Of a DNA stretch of 64,000 nt, positions 14,574 to 23,000 are shown piece after piece. Where the stretch lies: the NCBI GenBank assembly GCA_039821555.1, contig JBCBNX010000001.1:236576-300575 (forward strand). Reading direction: 5' to 3'. Position 1 is the first letter of the stretch. Each line of letters opens with the position of its first letter. Both the position numbers and the translations under genes were made by a program. The notes under the pieces were generated by a model. It was given only the letters and a program-made list of their open reading frames with translations, was not told the DNA's origin and searched no databases. The DNA is from Bacteroidota bacterium (GTDB taxonomy: Bacteria; Bacteroidota; Rhodothermia; Rhodothermales; Rubricoccaceae).

Positions 14574-15886
14574 CTGAGCGCGTTGCTCACGATCTGGCCA
14601 CCGGCCATGGCGTCGAGTTCGTCCCAGAACGTGGGGAACGAGATGCGGGCGGTGTCAGCGTCCCGGATCGTCGTCGGCGCGTCGGCAGCAAGTGCAGCGA
14701 CACCCGCGGCCATCGCGATGCGGTGGTCGTGGAAGCTCTCGATGGTCCGCCCGCCTCGCAGGAGCGTGCGTCCGCGTCCGTGGATCGTCAGGCCGTCCTC
14801 GCGTTCGATGACCTCGACCCCGAAGGCGCGCAACATCGCGGCGGTCGCCATGATGCGATCAGTCTCCTTGACGCGCAACTCGCCCGCGTCGCTGATGGTG
14901 GTGGGGCCGTCGGCGAGCGCAGCGGCTACGGCGAGGATCGGGATTTCGTCGATAAGGTTGGCGATGATCGCGCCGCCGAGCTCGATCCCGACGAGACCGC
15001 TGGATGGCGCGTAGACACGGAGGTCGGCGAGTGGCTCGCGGTTGTGCTCCCGCTCGTTCGTAATGCGGATGTCTGCACCCATCGCACGGAGTACGTCGAT
15101 GACCGCCGATCGGGTCGGATTGAGGCCTACGCTCGCCATCTCCAGCGTCGCGTTCTCCAGGATCGATGCCGCGACGAGGAAGAACGCCGACGCCGAGACG
15201 TCGCGCGGGACGACCCAAAGACCGGGCTGCACCGTCTGGCCGCCTTCGACGGAGACATGCCGCACGCCGCCGATGTCCATCGTGTCGAGCCCCAGTAGGC
15301 GCTCCGTGTGGTCCCGCGTGGGCACAGGCTCGATCACGGTCGTCGTGCCATCGGCGAGGTGGCCAGCAAGAAGCACGCACGATTTTACCTGCGCCGAGGC
15401 CATGGGCAGTGCGTAGGTCGTACCGATGAGCCGCCGGGGGCGGATGGTCAGCGGCGCATGACCGTCGGTCATGATGATCTCCGCGCCCATCTCCCGGAGC
15501 GGAGTGGCGATGCGCGCCATGGGTCGCACGGAGAGGGAGGCATCGCCGATGAGGGTGCTCCCGAAGCGCTGCCCGGCGAGCAACCCCGCAATGAGCCGCA
15601 TGGTCGTGCCCGAGTTGCTGCAGTCGAGCGGACCCGCCGCCGCGCGCCAGCCGCGCAGGCCTCGGCTGTTGACCCTCAGGCTACCGTCCACCTCCGTGAT
15701 CTCGACGCCCAGCGCGCGCAGGCAGTCGAGCGTGCTGTGCGGGTCGGCAGCATCGGAGAACCCAACGATCTCGCTTTCGCCCTCGGCCATCGCCGCGAAC
15801 AGCGCCGCCCGGTGCGATATCGACTTGTCGGCAGGCAGCGTGACCGACCCTGCGATGGCGGGGACCGGCTCAACGGAGATGGTCAT
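14570..15886 (-). CDS. aroA: 3-phosphoshikimate 1-carboxyvinyltransferase (EPSP synthase)
   Basis: AroA joins phosphoenolpyruvate to shikimate-3-phosphate in chorismate synthesis. The 438-aa protein has the N-terminal DKSISHRA motif (Lys21, Ser22, Arg26), the CSNSGTTMRL phosphate-binding loop, GDASLSVRPM, and LRVKETDRI towards the C-terminus. The SGTT form of the loop resembles class II-type enzymes. It lies 54 nt downstream of adenosine deaminase in the same direction, and the gap between them is filled by a heptad-phased repeat. It is convergent with the Ogt-type gene and shares its stop. Confidence 0.96.
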   Translation of the reverse strand: MTISVEPVPAIAGSVTLPADKSISHRAALFAAMAEGESEIVGFSDAADPHSTLDCLRALGVEITEVDGSLRVNSRGLRGWRAAAGPLDCSNSGTTMRLIAGLLAGQRFGSTLIGDASLSVRPMARIATPLREMGAEIIMTDGHAPLTIRPRRLIGTTYALPMASAQVKSCVLLAGHLADGTTTVIEPVPTRDHTERLLGLDTMDIGGVRHVSVEGGQTVQPGLWVVPRDVSASAFFLVAASILENATLEMASVGLNPTRSAVIDVLRAMGADIRITNEREHNREPLADLRVYAPSSGLVGIELGGAIIANLIDEIPILAVAAALADGPTTISDAGELRVKETDRIMATAAMLRAFGVEVIEREDGLTIHGRGRTLLRGGRTIESFHDHRIAMAAGVAALAADAPTTIRDADTARISFPTFWDELDAMAGGQIVSNALS

Positions 15887-15890
15887 GTTG

Positions 15891-15960
15891 GATTGACGAT
15901 TTTCGATTTGAGATGTCCAATTACAATCAAAAATCTCGCATCAGAAATCCCCAATCGCCA
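15891..15960. repeat. Heptad-phased inverted repeat (GATTnnn then ATCnnnn)
   Basis: Ten consecutive 7-mers occupy this span without slippage. The first four start with GAT (15891, 15898, 15905, 15912; three are GATT), one transition unit AATTACA follows at 15919, and the last five start with ATC (15926, 15933, 15940, 15947, 15954). AATC is the complement of GATT, so the two halves could pair at every seventh base. The element spans the aroA upstream region and the last codons and stop of adenosine deaminase. Confidence 0.8.
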
Positions 15961-16990
15961 GGCCCAAGAGCTCGGCTTCGGCCTCTTCGACGAGCGCTTG
16001 CTTTTCCTCATAGTGGAGGAAGGCGTGGCGGAAGCCGTTGAGCGTGACCTCGCGCAACTCCTCGACGGTCAGGCCGCAGCGCGTGTGGAGGAGCCACAAC
16101 TCGTCCGTCATGGTCGTGCGGCTGAAGAGGCGGTTGTCGGTGTTCGCCGTGACCGGGACGCCTGCCCGAACGTACTCCGAGACGGGGTGCTCCTCGTAGC
16201 TCGGGACCACTTTCGTTTGCACGTTCGACGTCGGGCAGACTTCGAGCGGGATCTGCCGGTCCACGAAGAAGCGCATCAGGTCCGGGTCCTCGCGCAACGT
16301 GACGCCATGCCCGATTCGGTGCGCGCCGCATTTGAAGAGTGCCTGTCGGATCGAGACAGGGCCGAACGACTCGCCTGCGTGCACGGTGATGTTCAGGAGC
16401 TGTTTGCGGGCGAGGTGGAACGCCGCGCCGTGCATGTCGGCCGGGTTGCCGCGCTCGCCGCCAGCGAGGTCGAAGCCGAGTACGCCGCGGCCTTTGTAGC
16501 GCACGGCAAGCTCGGCCTGCTGGAGAGAGGCGCTCTCGAAGCGGTCGCGCAGGCCGCATACGATCACGCCGGTCTTGATGCCGAAGTCGGCCTCGGCATC
16601 GCTCAGCCCCGTGAGGACGGCGTCGTTGACGGCATCGAGCGTGAGGCCTTCCTCCGTATGCAGGATCGGGCCGTAGCGCACTTCGAGGTAGCGCACGTTC
16701 TCGGCCGCGGCGTCCTCAGCCAACTCGTAGGCGATGCGCCGGAGCGCGTCGCGCGTCTGCATGAGCGGGATCGAGTAGCCGAACCAGGCGAGGTACTCTT
16801 CCAGCGTCGCCGAGGCATCCACCTTCAGGAGTTCGCGTTCCAGGTCGGCTTCGGTGGAAGCGGGGAGAAGGTCCATCTTGCCAAACTCCTCAGCCAATTC
16901 CAGCATCGTGGAGAGGCGGAGCGAGCCGTCGAGGTGGCAGTGGAGTTCGGCCTTAGGCCAGGCGCGGAGGTCGTCTTTGGTCAGCGTCAC
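15941..16990 (-). CDS. add: Adenosine deaminase
   Basis: The enzyme hydrolyses adenosine or deoxyadenosine to inosine or deoxyinosine in purine salvage. The 349-aa protein keeps the zinc and catalytic motifs of the amidohydrolase fold: ELHCHLDGSL (His17, His19), HAGE (about 200-203), HRIGHG, CPTSN and NTDN. The start is a GTG at 16990, placed 22 nt after a TAGCTTG box on the minus strand. The last residues (IGDF and stop) are encoded inside the heptad repeat. It is likely cotranscribed with aroA. Confidence 0.93.
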   Translation of the reverse strand: MTLTKDDLRAWPKAELHCHLDGSLRLSTMLELAEEFGKMDLLPASTEADLERELLKVDASATLEEYLAWFGYSIPLMQTRDALRRIAYELAEDAAAENVRYLEVRYGPILHTEEGLTLDAVNDAVLTGLSDAEADFGIKTGVIVCGLRDRFESASLQQAELAVRYKGRGVLGFDLAGGERGNPADMHGAAFHLARKQLLNITVHAGESFGPVSIRQALFKCGAHRIGHGVTLREDPDLMRFFVDRQIPLEVCPTSNVQTKVVPSYEEHPVSEYVRAGVPVTANTDNRLFSRTTMTDELWLLHTRCGLTVEELREVTLNGFRHAFLHYEEKQALVEEAEAELLGLAIGDF

Positions 16991-17012
16991 GGATGCAGTA
17001 GGTTGATTTCCG

Positions 17013-17019
17013 CAAGCTA
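17013..17019 (-). promoter_or_regulatory. Putative -7 promoter box for add
   Basis: On the minus strand the sequence is TAGCTTG, 22 nt before the GTG start of add. It is the same word as at 4450 and 13326. Confidence 0.4.
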
Positions 17020-17071
17020 CGGAGATCGCGGAGCGCGCGCCACGGCACCCGTGCTATGCCTGTGTGACGAG

Positions 17072-17641
17072 TCAGCCGTCCGACTCCCGTAGCTCGCGGA
17101 AGAGCCACGCCTTCGCTACCCGCCAGTCGCGTTTGACTGTCGCCTCGGAAATGCTGAGCGCCGCCGCGGTCTCCTCAACCGAGAGCCCGCCGAAGAAGCG
17201 GCATTCCACCACACGGCTCTGTCGGGGGCTCAGCTGTTCCAACCGCGAGAGCGCCTCGTCGAGGGCGAGCAATTGGTCGTCCTGCATCGCGCCTTCCACG
17301 AGGTGCTCGTTGAGCGTAACGCGCGCCACGTCGCCGCCGCGCTTCTGGGCGTTGCGCTTGCGGGCGTGCGAGATCAGCAGCCGCCGCATGGCTTGCGACG
17401 CGACCGCGTAGAAGTGCGCGCGGTTCTGCCACTGCGCGTTCTCCTGCCGGACGAGCTTGATGTATGCCTCGTGGACGAGCGCCGTCGTCGAGAGCGTATG
17501 GTTGCTCCGCTCCTGCCGGAGGTGGTAGCGCGCGAGGCGCCGGAGTTCGTCGTAGACCTGCGCGAAGAGGTCGTCGAACGCATCACGGTTGCCGCCGGAG
17601 TAGGCGTGCAACAGCTGTGTGACGTCGAGGGCATCCGCCAT
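17072..17641 (-). CDS. ECF-type RNA polymerase sigma factor
   Basis: This 189-aa sigma-70 family protein has region 2 (YDELRRLARYHLRQER and the LVHEAYIKL segment) and region 4 (LSPRQSRVVECRFFGGLSVEETAAAL, helix-turn-helix to VKRDWRVAKAWL). The sequence style matches the ECF subgroup common in Acidobacteria, Planctomycetes and Rhodothermales (TIGR02999-like). I chose ATG 17641 because a TATTCTTG box lies at 17678-17685 on the minus strand and the longer in-frame start at 17680 would overlap that box. No anti-sigma factor gene is adjacent, and its signal is unknown. Confidence 0.88.
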   Translation of the reverse strand: MADALDVTQLLHAYSGGNRDAFDDLFAQVYDELRRLARYHLRQERSNHTLSTTALVHEAYIKLVRQENAQWQNRAHFYAVASQAMRRLLISHARKRNAQKRGGDVARVTLNEHLVEGAMQDDQLLALDEALSRLEQLSPRQSRVVECRFFGGLSVEETAAALSISEATVKRDWRVAKAWLFRELRESDG

Positions 17642-17677
17642 CGCTTTTGGGGATCGATGGGGTGGGTAGTGGTGCCG

Positions 17678-17685
17678 CAAGAATA
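17678..17685 (-). promoter_or_regulatory. Putative promoter box of the ECF sigma gene
   Basis: On the minus strand the sequence is TATTCTTG, one mismatch from TAnnTTTG, 36 nt before the ATG at 17641. Confidence 0.35.
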
Positions 17686-17746
17686 CGACGGTACCCTGGG
17701 TTAACCAACCGCTGATGCGACGCTTACCGGGTGGGCTCGCCGTCTG

Positions 17747-18421
17747 CTATCGCAAGGCGTCCCAGAATGCATCCGGATCAAGGAGATCGGGCAGCAGCGC
17801 GTCCGGCTCGTGTTCAGCGAGGGTGTCGGCGTCGAAGCGGCCCGTAGACACGGCGATGGCGCGCGCGCCGAAGTGCCGAGCGCAGGCGATGTCGCGCGGC
17901 GTGTCGCCGATGATGACGACCTCGTCGGGGGCATACGCTCGGCTGGCGTGGGCCTGTCCGCGCTCGGCGGCGATGGCCGGAAGGTCGTTGCGCGCCTCGC
18001 TGTCGCTGCCGAACGCGCCGAAGGGGAACGTCGCGCGATCATAGCCAAGAAAGCCGACTTTGAGGTAGGCCATCGCCTCGACGTTCCCGGTCAGCAGCGC
18101 GAGCTGCACGCGCTCGTCGACGCGCAACTGCTCGACGAGCGCCGGGACGCCCGGCAGCACCGTGATCGTGTCCACCGTCGCCGTCGCGTGCATGGTGGCG
18201 ACGTAGCGCTCCAGCCCGTCCGCGATCAGCGCATCCGTAGCACCGATATCGTTGGCGGTGTAGACATCGCGGAGGCACTGCGGGTCAGTCTTGCCCGAGA
18301 ACGGCACGCCCTCCGCAGATACAGGCCGCCCAACAACCTCGCTGAGTGCCGCTTCCACGCACCGCCGCCCGATGCCGTTGCCGTTCAGAAGGGTGCCGTC
18401 GATGTCGAAGAGGAGGAGCAT
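17747..18421 (-). CDS. HAD-superfamily hydrolase (phosphatase)
   Basis: The 224-aa protein is a haloacid dehalogenase-fold hydrolase with a cap inserted after motif I, as in phosphoglycolate phosphatases. Motif I is FDIDGTLL (Asp6 nucleophile, Asp8), motif II is LLTGN, and motif IV is IIGDTPRDI. Substrates of such enzymes are small phosphorylated metabolites; none can be deduced here. The next minus-strand gene (the sigma factor) starts about 105 nt downstream of its stop. Confidence 0.88.
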   Translation of the reverse strand: MLLLFDIDGTLLNGNGIGRRCVEAALSEVVGRPVSAEGVPFSGKTDPQCLRDVYTANDIGATDALIADGLERYVATMHATATVDTITVLPGVPALVEQLRVDERVQLALLTGNVEAMAYLKVGFLGYDRATFPFGAFGSDSEARNDLPAIAAERGQAHASRAYAPDEVVIIGDTPRDIACARHFGARAIAVSTGRFDADTLAEHEPDALLPDLLDPDAFWDALR

Positions 18422-18838
18422 GAGGAAGGTGCCGTGGTGGGATGTTCTTGGGAGCCTGCATGATAGGTGTAAGGCGCTACCTCATCGCGAGTACATCTGA
18501 TCCTTCCTAACGGCAAAAATCGATGGGTAGGTTCACAGGTAAGTCAAAAAGATCGGTTTCGAGGGGGTGGATAGGTAACGCGGGTATTCCAATTGGGTCA
18601 GTGGAATCATCGAAGAACGAGTAGGTATGGTTGTGGACCCATCTAGCGCTGAGTCAGCATACATCTCGCCGATCGACCATGATCAAGCGCACAGACAAAC
18701 AACCCCGATTTTTCCTTCACCTGATGGGGTGGCCTTCGATTGCAGGGGAGCCGCTTACCACAGCAAACGCACCCGCGGCCCGAAAAGCCTACGGTAGAGC
18801 ACTACGTGTACTTGAACGAGTGCGGTTGGCGCACGATC
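18422..18838. other. Lower-GC intergenic region
   Basis: This stretch of 417 nt has visibly lower GC than its surroundings and contains no gene I can support. An ATG at 18679 opens a 61-codon frame that runs 26 nt into the end of the convergent gene at 18839; it has no recognisable domain and codon use does not favour it. The region marks the left edge of a compositional island reaching about 19.75 kb. Confidence 0.5.
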
Positions 18839-19543
18839 TCAACTCTGCGCCAGAAAGATCGTAAGCAACAAGCCTGCTAACGTGATCAGCAAGGACGCAA
18901 GCACCGTCCACCGATTGAATCGTTGCTCTGGGTTCGGAAGAACTTTCACGGCACGGCGAGCTTGCTTGGAAGCCGCATCCAACGTGTCGAGCAATTTCTC
19001 GTATTCGTCTACGTTCAGGACCTCGTCGGAAATCTCGCCGAAGCTAGGTTGACTGGGCTGATTGTCAACCGAAACCCTTGCATTTATTGTCTTACTGAGT
19101 AATCCTTCGGCGCTGTGCAAAGCCGCCTTTGCGGTGTCTTTGTTAACCCAAAACCGAGCGTTCGCAATAGCTTCTTGTGCGGCAACGATCTGATGGGCGA
19201 CTACAAATTGAGTGTAGTGGACGAAGTATTCGCGCTGCTCGGTGAGCGCACAGATCATCGACCCCGTCGCTAAAGAAGGGTCCGATTCGCAGAACTTGAC
19301 GAACGAGTTGCGTGCGTTCACAAAGCTGTTGCAGCGATACTCGTGGGCATGAACCGGAATGACGTCGGGATCCAGTCGACGGCGGATCTTGCCGAGCATC
19401 TCTTGCCCGTAGGCTTGCTCCTCTTCAAAGTGGATGGCAAACTCGACGAAGTCTCGATCGCCTCGGTTGTCGATCAAGCGAAGCAAGTCGACGAGGCTTG
19501 ATGTGGGCTGTTGTAAGGCACTGCCACGAGAGGGGATAGCCAT
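18839..19543 (-). CDS. Tail-anchored orphan protein in a low-GC island
   Basis: I do not recognise this 234-aa protein. Residues 1-205 are soluble and mostly helical, with no known motif but with several aromatic/charged clusters (FAIHFEEEQAYG, EQREYFVHYTQFVVAHQ) and a predicted helical pair. A single hydrophobic segment close to the C-terminus (about 210-231, WTVLASLLITLAGLLLTIFL) would anchor it with the N-terminal domain in the cytoplasm. Base composition and codon choice are clearly more AT-rich than the neighbours, suggesting acquisition by transfer. A TACGTTTG promoter box lies about 115 nt upstream. Confidence 0.7.
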   Translation of the reverse strand: MAIPSRGSALQQPTSSLVDLLRLIDNRGDRDFVEFAIHFEEEQAYGQEMLGKIRRRLDPDVIPVHAHEYRCNSFVNARNSFVKFCESDPSLATGSMICALTEQREYFVHYTQFVVAHQIVAAQEAIANARFWVNKDTAKAALHSAEGLLSKTINARVSVDNQPSQPSFGEISDEVLNVDEYEKLLDTLDAASKQARRAVKVLPNPEQRFNRWTVLASLLITLAGLLLTIFLAQS

Positions 19544-19656
19544 GCGAGGGAGTCATCGCGTGCATGAGACGGAGGAGCACATGTTGAGGTGCAAACCTTG
19601 TTCCGTTACACGGGTCTCTTTCAGGGTGGCTAAGAGTAGGGCGCAGGAGATGCAAA

Positions 19657-19664
19657 CAAACGTA
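19657..19664 (-). promoter_or_regulatory. Promoter box of the orphan gene
   Basis: On the minus strand the sequence is TACGTTTG, an exact match to TAnnTTTG. It lies 113 nt before the ATG at 19543, so the mRNA would have a leader of roughly 105 nt. Confidence 0.45.
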
Positions 19665-19720
19665 GCCAAGGCACGCGATGACACCTCGGCTACACATGGA
19701 CGGTCTGTACAGTCGACCGA

Positions 19721-19763
19721 GTCGTCGTCGTTGTCGATCTGGGCGCGCTAGAGGGTGCCTGAG
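19721..19763 (-). pseudogene. Remnant of an aldehyde dehydrogenase 3' end
   Basis: These 43 nt match positions 23226-23268 at 39 of 43 sites, in the same orientation. In the intact gene that segment encodes the last residues SGTLQRAQIDNYDD. In the copy the Gln codon is changed to TAG, so it can no longer be read through. Outside the 43 nt the similarity stops. It lies about 3.5 kb from the intact gene, with the 1028-aa T9SS gene in between. Confidence 0.75.
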
Positions 19764-19933
19764 TACGACCGGTAGGGACCAACCGAGACGCGGCATCGGT
19801 GAGTATCGTCTCCCCACACCGCCGTCCGATGCTGCTGCTATTTGGGAGCGTCCCGACGGTTAACGAAAAGGTGGGACACAGAAGCGGGAGGCGAAGCGGG
19901 ATGCCAGCCGGGGAGAGCCCGCCAAACGCACCA

Positions 19934-19965
19934 CAGGCCTCGCCGGTGTGGTCCGGCGAGGCCTG
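19934..19965 (-). terminator. Hairpin after the 1028-aa T9SS gene
   Basis: A perfect 13-bp stem CAGGCCTCGCCGG/CCGGCGAGGCCTG closes a 6-nt loop, 43 nt beyond the stop codon on the minus strand. It has no T-run. Confidence 0.65.
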
Positions 19966-20007
19966 GTAGGCATAGCACTAAAGCTGGCTATAACTGGAAG
20001 GCTCCAG

Positions 20008-23000
20008 CTAGCGGACCAGCGTGAAGCGCTCTACGAGCTGCGTGCGGCCAGCCGCGAGGCGGTAGACGTAGGTCCCGCTTGAAAGATGAGCGGCATCGAA
20101 CGTGACCGCCGTGTAGCCCGCCGCCTGTGGCCCGTCAACGAGCGTGGCTACGCGCCGGCCGAGTAGGTCATAGACGTCTAGGCGGACATCGGTGGCCTCC
20201 GGGAGGGTGAACCCCAGCGTTGTGCTCGCGCTAAACGGGTTCGGGAAAGCGCTGTGAAGCGCAAACGTACCGGCCAGCGTCGTCTCCTCCACGTCTACGA
20301 GGATGCTCTGAGCCGCCGCTGCGTTCGCCGCAATCGCCTCACGGTCTTCGCCGGCCACCACGAAAAAGGTGACCGTCGCGCTTGCGCCGTCGGCAAGCGA
20401 ATAGGCCCCGGATGAGATCATCATGCGCCGATCCGCCCCTCCGAAGGGAAGCTCGTCGAACGTAGTGAGCGAGCCAAAGACTTCGTCCTCCTGACCGCCT
20501 CCGGTGACGTCAAAGGCGATACCAGAGAGCGGCTGTTCGTTCGACAGGCCCGCCGCCACGCCGAAGAAGGGAAGCGGAGCATCCAGGTCGGATGCGAAGA
20601 GCACCTGAGACTCGTCAATGTAGTTGCCGATATCGTCCCCGGCGTCGTCGATGTCCCAGTCGGCGAACAGGCCTGCGTAGACCTCGTCAAGCGGGCCGCC
20701 GGAGGTGTTTGTGAGGGTGTAGTCGAAGAAAACGTAGGGGTCTCCGGTGTTGGCATAGGCGAGCTGGGTGACGCTAAGCGCGCCGTCGTCGCTGGCGAAC
20801 GTGACCGTGAAGGCGCTCTCGAACCCGTCTGGCGGGGTTGCCTGGGTCGGCTCACTTGTGGCGACCCACCCATTGTTATCGCCGGCGTAGGGAATGCCGA
20901 AGGTTTCATTCGCGGTGACGCTCGCAATGAACTGGCCTTCGAACAGCCCATTCGTGCCGTCGAACACAAAGCCGGTGCCATCGCCACGGTTGGCCCCCCA
21001 GAAGCCGCCGGGAAGGATCTCGGTCTGGACGAGGCCGGTGTCAAAGCCGGTCGGTGCCGGGAAGGCAGCCTGGGCGGATTCTGCTGCGTCCGTGATGGCC
21101 GCCAGGCTTTCGCCGGCAACGAGGGCGAAGCGTGCAAGCACCGTGTCGCTGTCGTTAATCGCCCACGGGCCCGTACCGAGGACTGTACGGCGGTCGCCGG
21201 GCACCATGCTAAACGCGCTGAGACTGGTCAGCGCCGCGTAGAGCTCGCCGTCGTCCGTGCCCATGGTCAGGTCGAGGCTGCCGCTCGTGCCCGAGACAGG
21301 AGCAGCGTTAGAGAAGAGTGCCGCAATCCCGAAATAGCTGCTCTCGGGGTCGCTGTTGTCCAAGACGTAGAGCAGGTTCGTGCCCGCGTCGAAGCCGGCG
21401 AGGTTGGAGCTAAAGGTCCCCACGTCCCAGTCGGCGAACGGACCGACGTAGACCTCGCTAACGTCCGCGCCGCTCTGGTTGAGCACTTCGTATTCCAGGA
21501 AGACCGGCGCGTTGGCGGCTGTGAAGGCGCGCAACGTGACCTGTAGTGCGCCGTCAGACGACTCGAAGACCGTCTCGACGGCCTCGTCGAAACCCTCTGG
21601 CGCGTCGATGTTGGCGATGGCCCGCGTGGTGACCCATTCGCCTGGGGTGTAAGGCTCACCGTAGACCGTCTCGGGGCCTAGACCAGCGAGCAACTGCCCC
21701 TCGAATAAGCCGTTCTCGCCGTCAAAGAGAATGCCGAGGCCATTGCCGCTGTTGGCACCATAGTAGCCGTCGTCGAGGATTTCGGTGGCGACGATGCCTG
21801 CGTTGAGGATCGGGTCCGTCACAGGCGGCGGCCCCAACGTGATGTCGTCGAGGGTGACCTGGAAGACATCGTCCCCAGGTGCGCTCGCACTGAGCACATC
21901 TAGCTCGAACCGCACGGTCGCTGCGCCTGCAGCCTCGAACGATATCGGTACGTCGATGCGCGTGTAGGCCTGGCTGAAGGGCAGCGCCTCCTCCGGGGAC
22001 AGCGTGTAAACGGGCGTGCCGTCAATGGTGACGCTGAACGCTCCGTCGACCTCGGCCATGCCGTTGTTGTTATTGTCAGCGAGGCCGCCACGCAGGTAAA
22101 ATTGCAGGTTGTAGTCGCCCGCCTCGGGCACAGTCACGGTCTGCTCGATGAAGTCGGTGCCGACGTTGCCGAAGCCGAAGATGACGAAGAAGTCGCCCGT
22201 GCGGGCGAGCTGGGGGTTGCCGGTGAGGCACTGCGGGTTGCAGAAGGGCGTGGCGTTGTTGACGGTGAGCACGCCGTCCCACGACGGGTTGGTGCCAAAC
22301 GACCCGGACGTCCCCTCGAAGCTCGGGTCACCGATGAGTTGCCCGACGGGCGGCGGCGGTGGGATCTCCAGCGAGATGTCGTCGAGGGTGACCTGAAAGA
22401 CATCGTCGGTCCCGCCCGTCACGTCGAGCTCGAAGCGCACTGACGCCGTGCCCGGAGCCGAGAACGACACCGGCACCTCGATGCGCGAGTAGGCTGGGTT
22501 GAAAGGGATTGCCTCCTCGGGCGTGAGGGTGTAGACCGGCGTGCCGTCTACGGTGACGCTGAAGAGACCCTGGGCCTCGGCGGTGCCGTTTTCATTGTTG
22601 TCGGAGAGGCCGCCACGCAGGAAGAACTGCAGGATATAGTCGCCCGCCGCAGGCACGGAAACGGTCTGCTCGATGAAGTCCGTGCCGACGTTGCCGAAGC
22701 CGAAGATGACGAAGAAGTCGCCCGTGCGGGCGAGCTGGGGGTTGCCGGTGAGGCACTGCGGGTTGCAGAAGGGCGTGGCGTTGTTGACGGTGAGCACGCC
22801 GTCCCACGACGGGTTGTCGCCGAACGGGCCCGTCGTCGCTTCGAAGCCCCCGTCCTGAATCAGCCCCCCCTGCCGTTTCGAGAAGGAGGCGTCCGGAGGA
22901 CGGACCGCAGAGGGGGTGTAGGTGCCACCGTCCGCGACCGTGTGTGCGCGCGTCGACAGGGTCGGGGCGTCTCCGGGCTGGGCGATACGGGCAGGGGTGT

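Larger units (their letters stand above)
19544..20007. other. Intergenic region with gene remnant and terminator
   Basis: This gap of 464 nt holds the upstream region of the orphan gene (promoter box 19657-19664), a 43-nt decayed copy of the 3' end of the aldehyde dehydrogenase gene (19721-19763), and a strong hairpin (19934-19965) after the 1028-aa T9SS gene. I see no intact coding region. Confidence 0.6.

Noticed and set aside
15308..17092. 594-codon open frame on the plus strand opposite aroA and add
   Set aside because: It runs antisense to two clear enzyme genes, is Arg/Glu/Ala/Val-rich without motifs, and is an expected by-product of high-GC codon use.
18679..18864. 61-codon frame in the low-GC gap
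   Set aside because: It has no family similarity, it overlaps the convergent gene end, and nothing beyond the open frame supports it.
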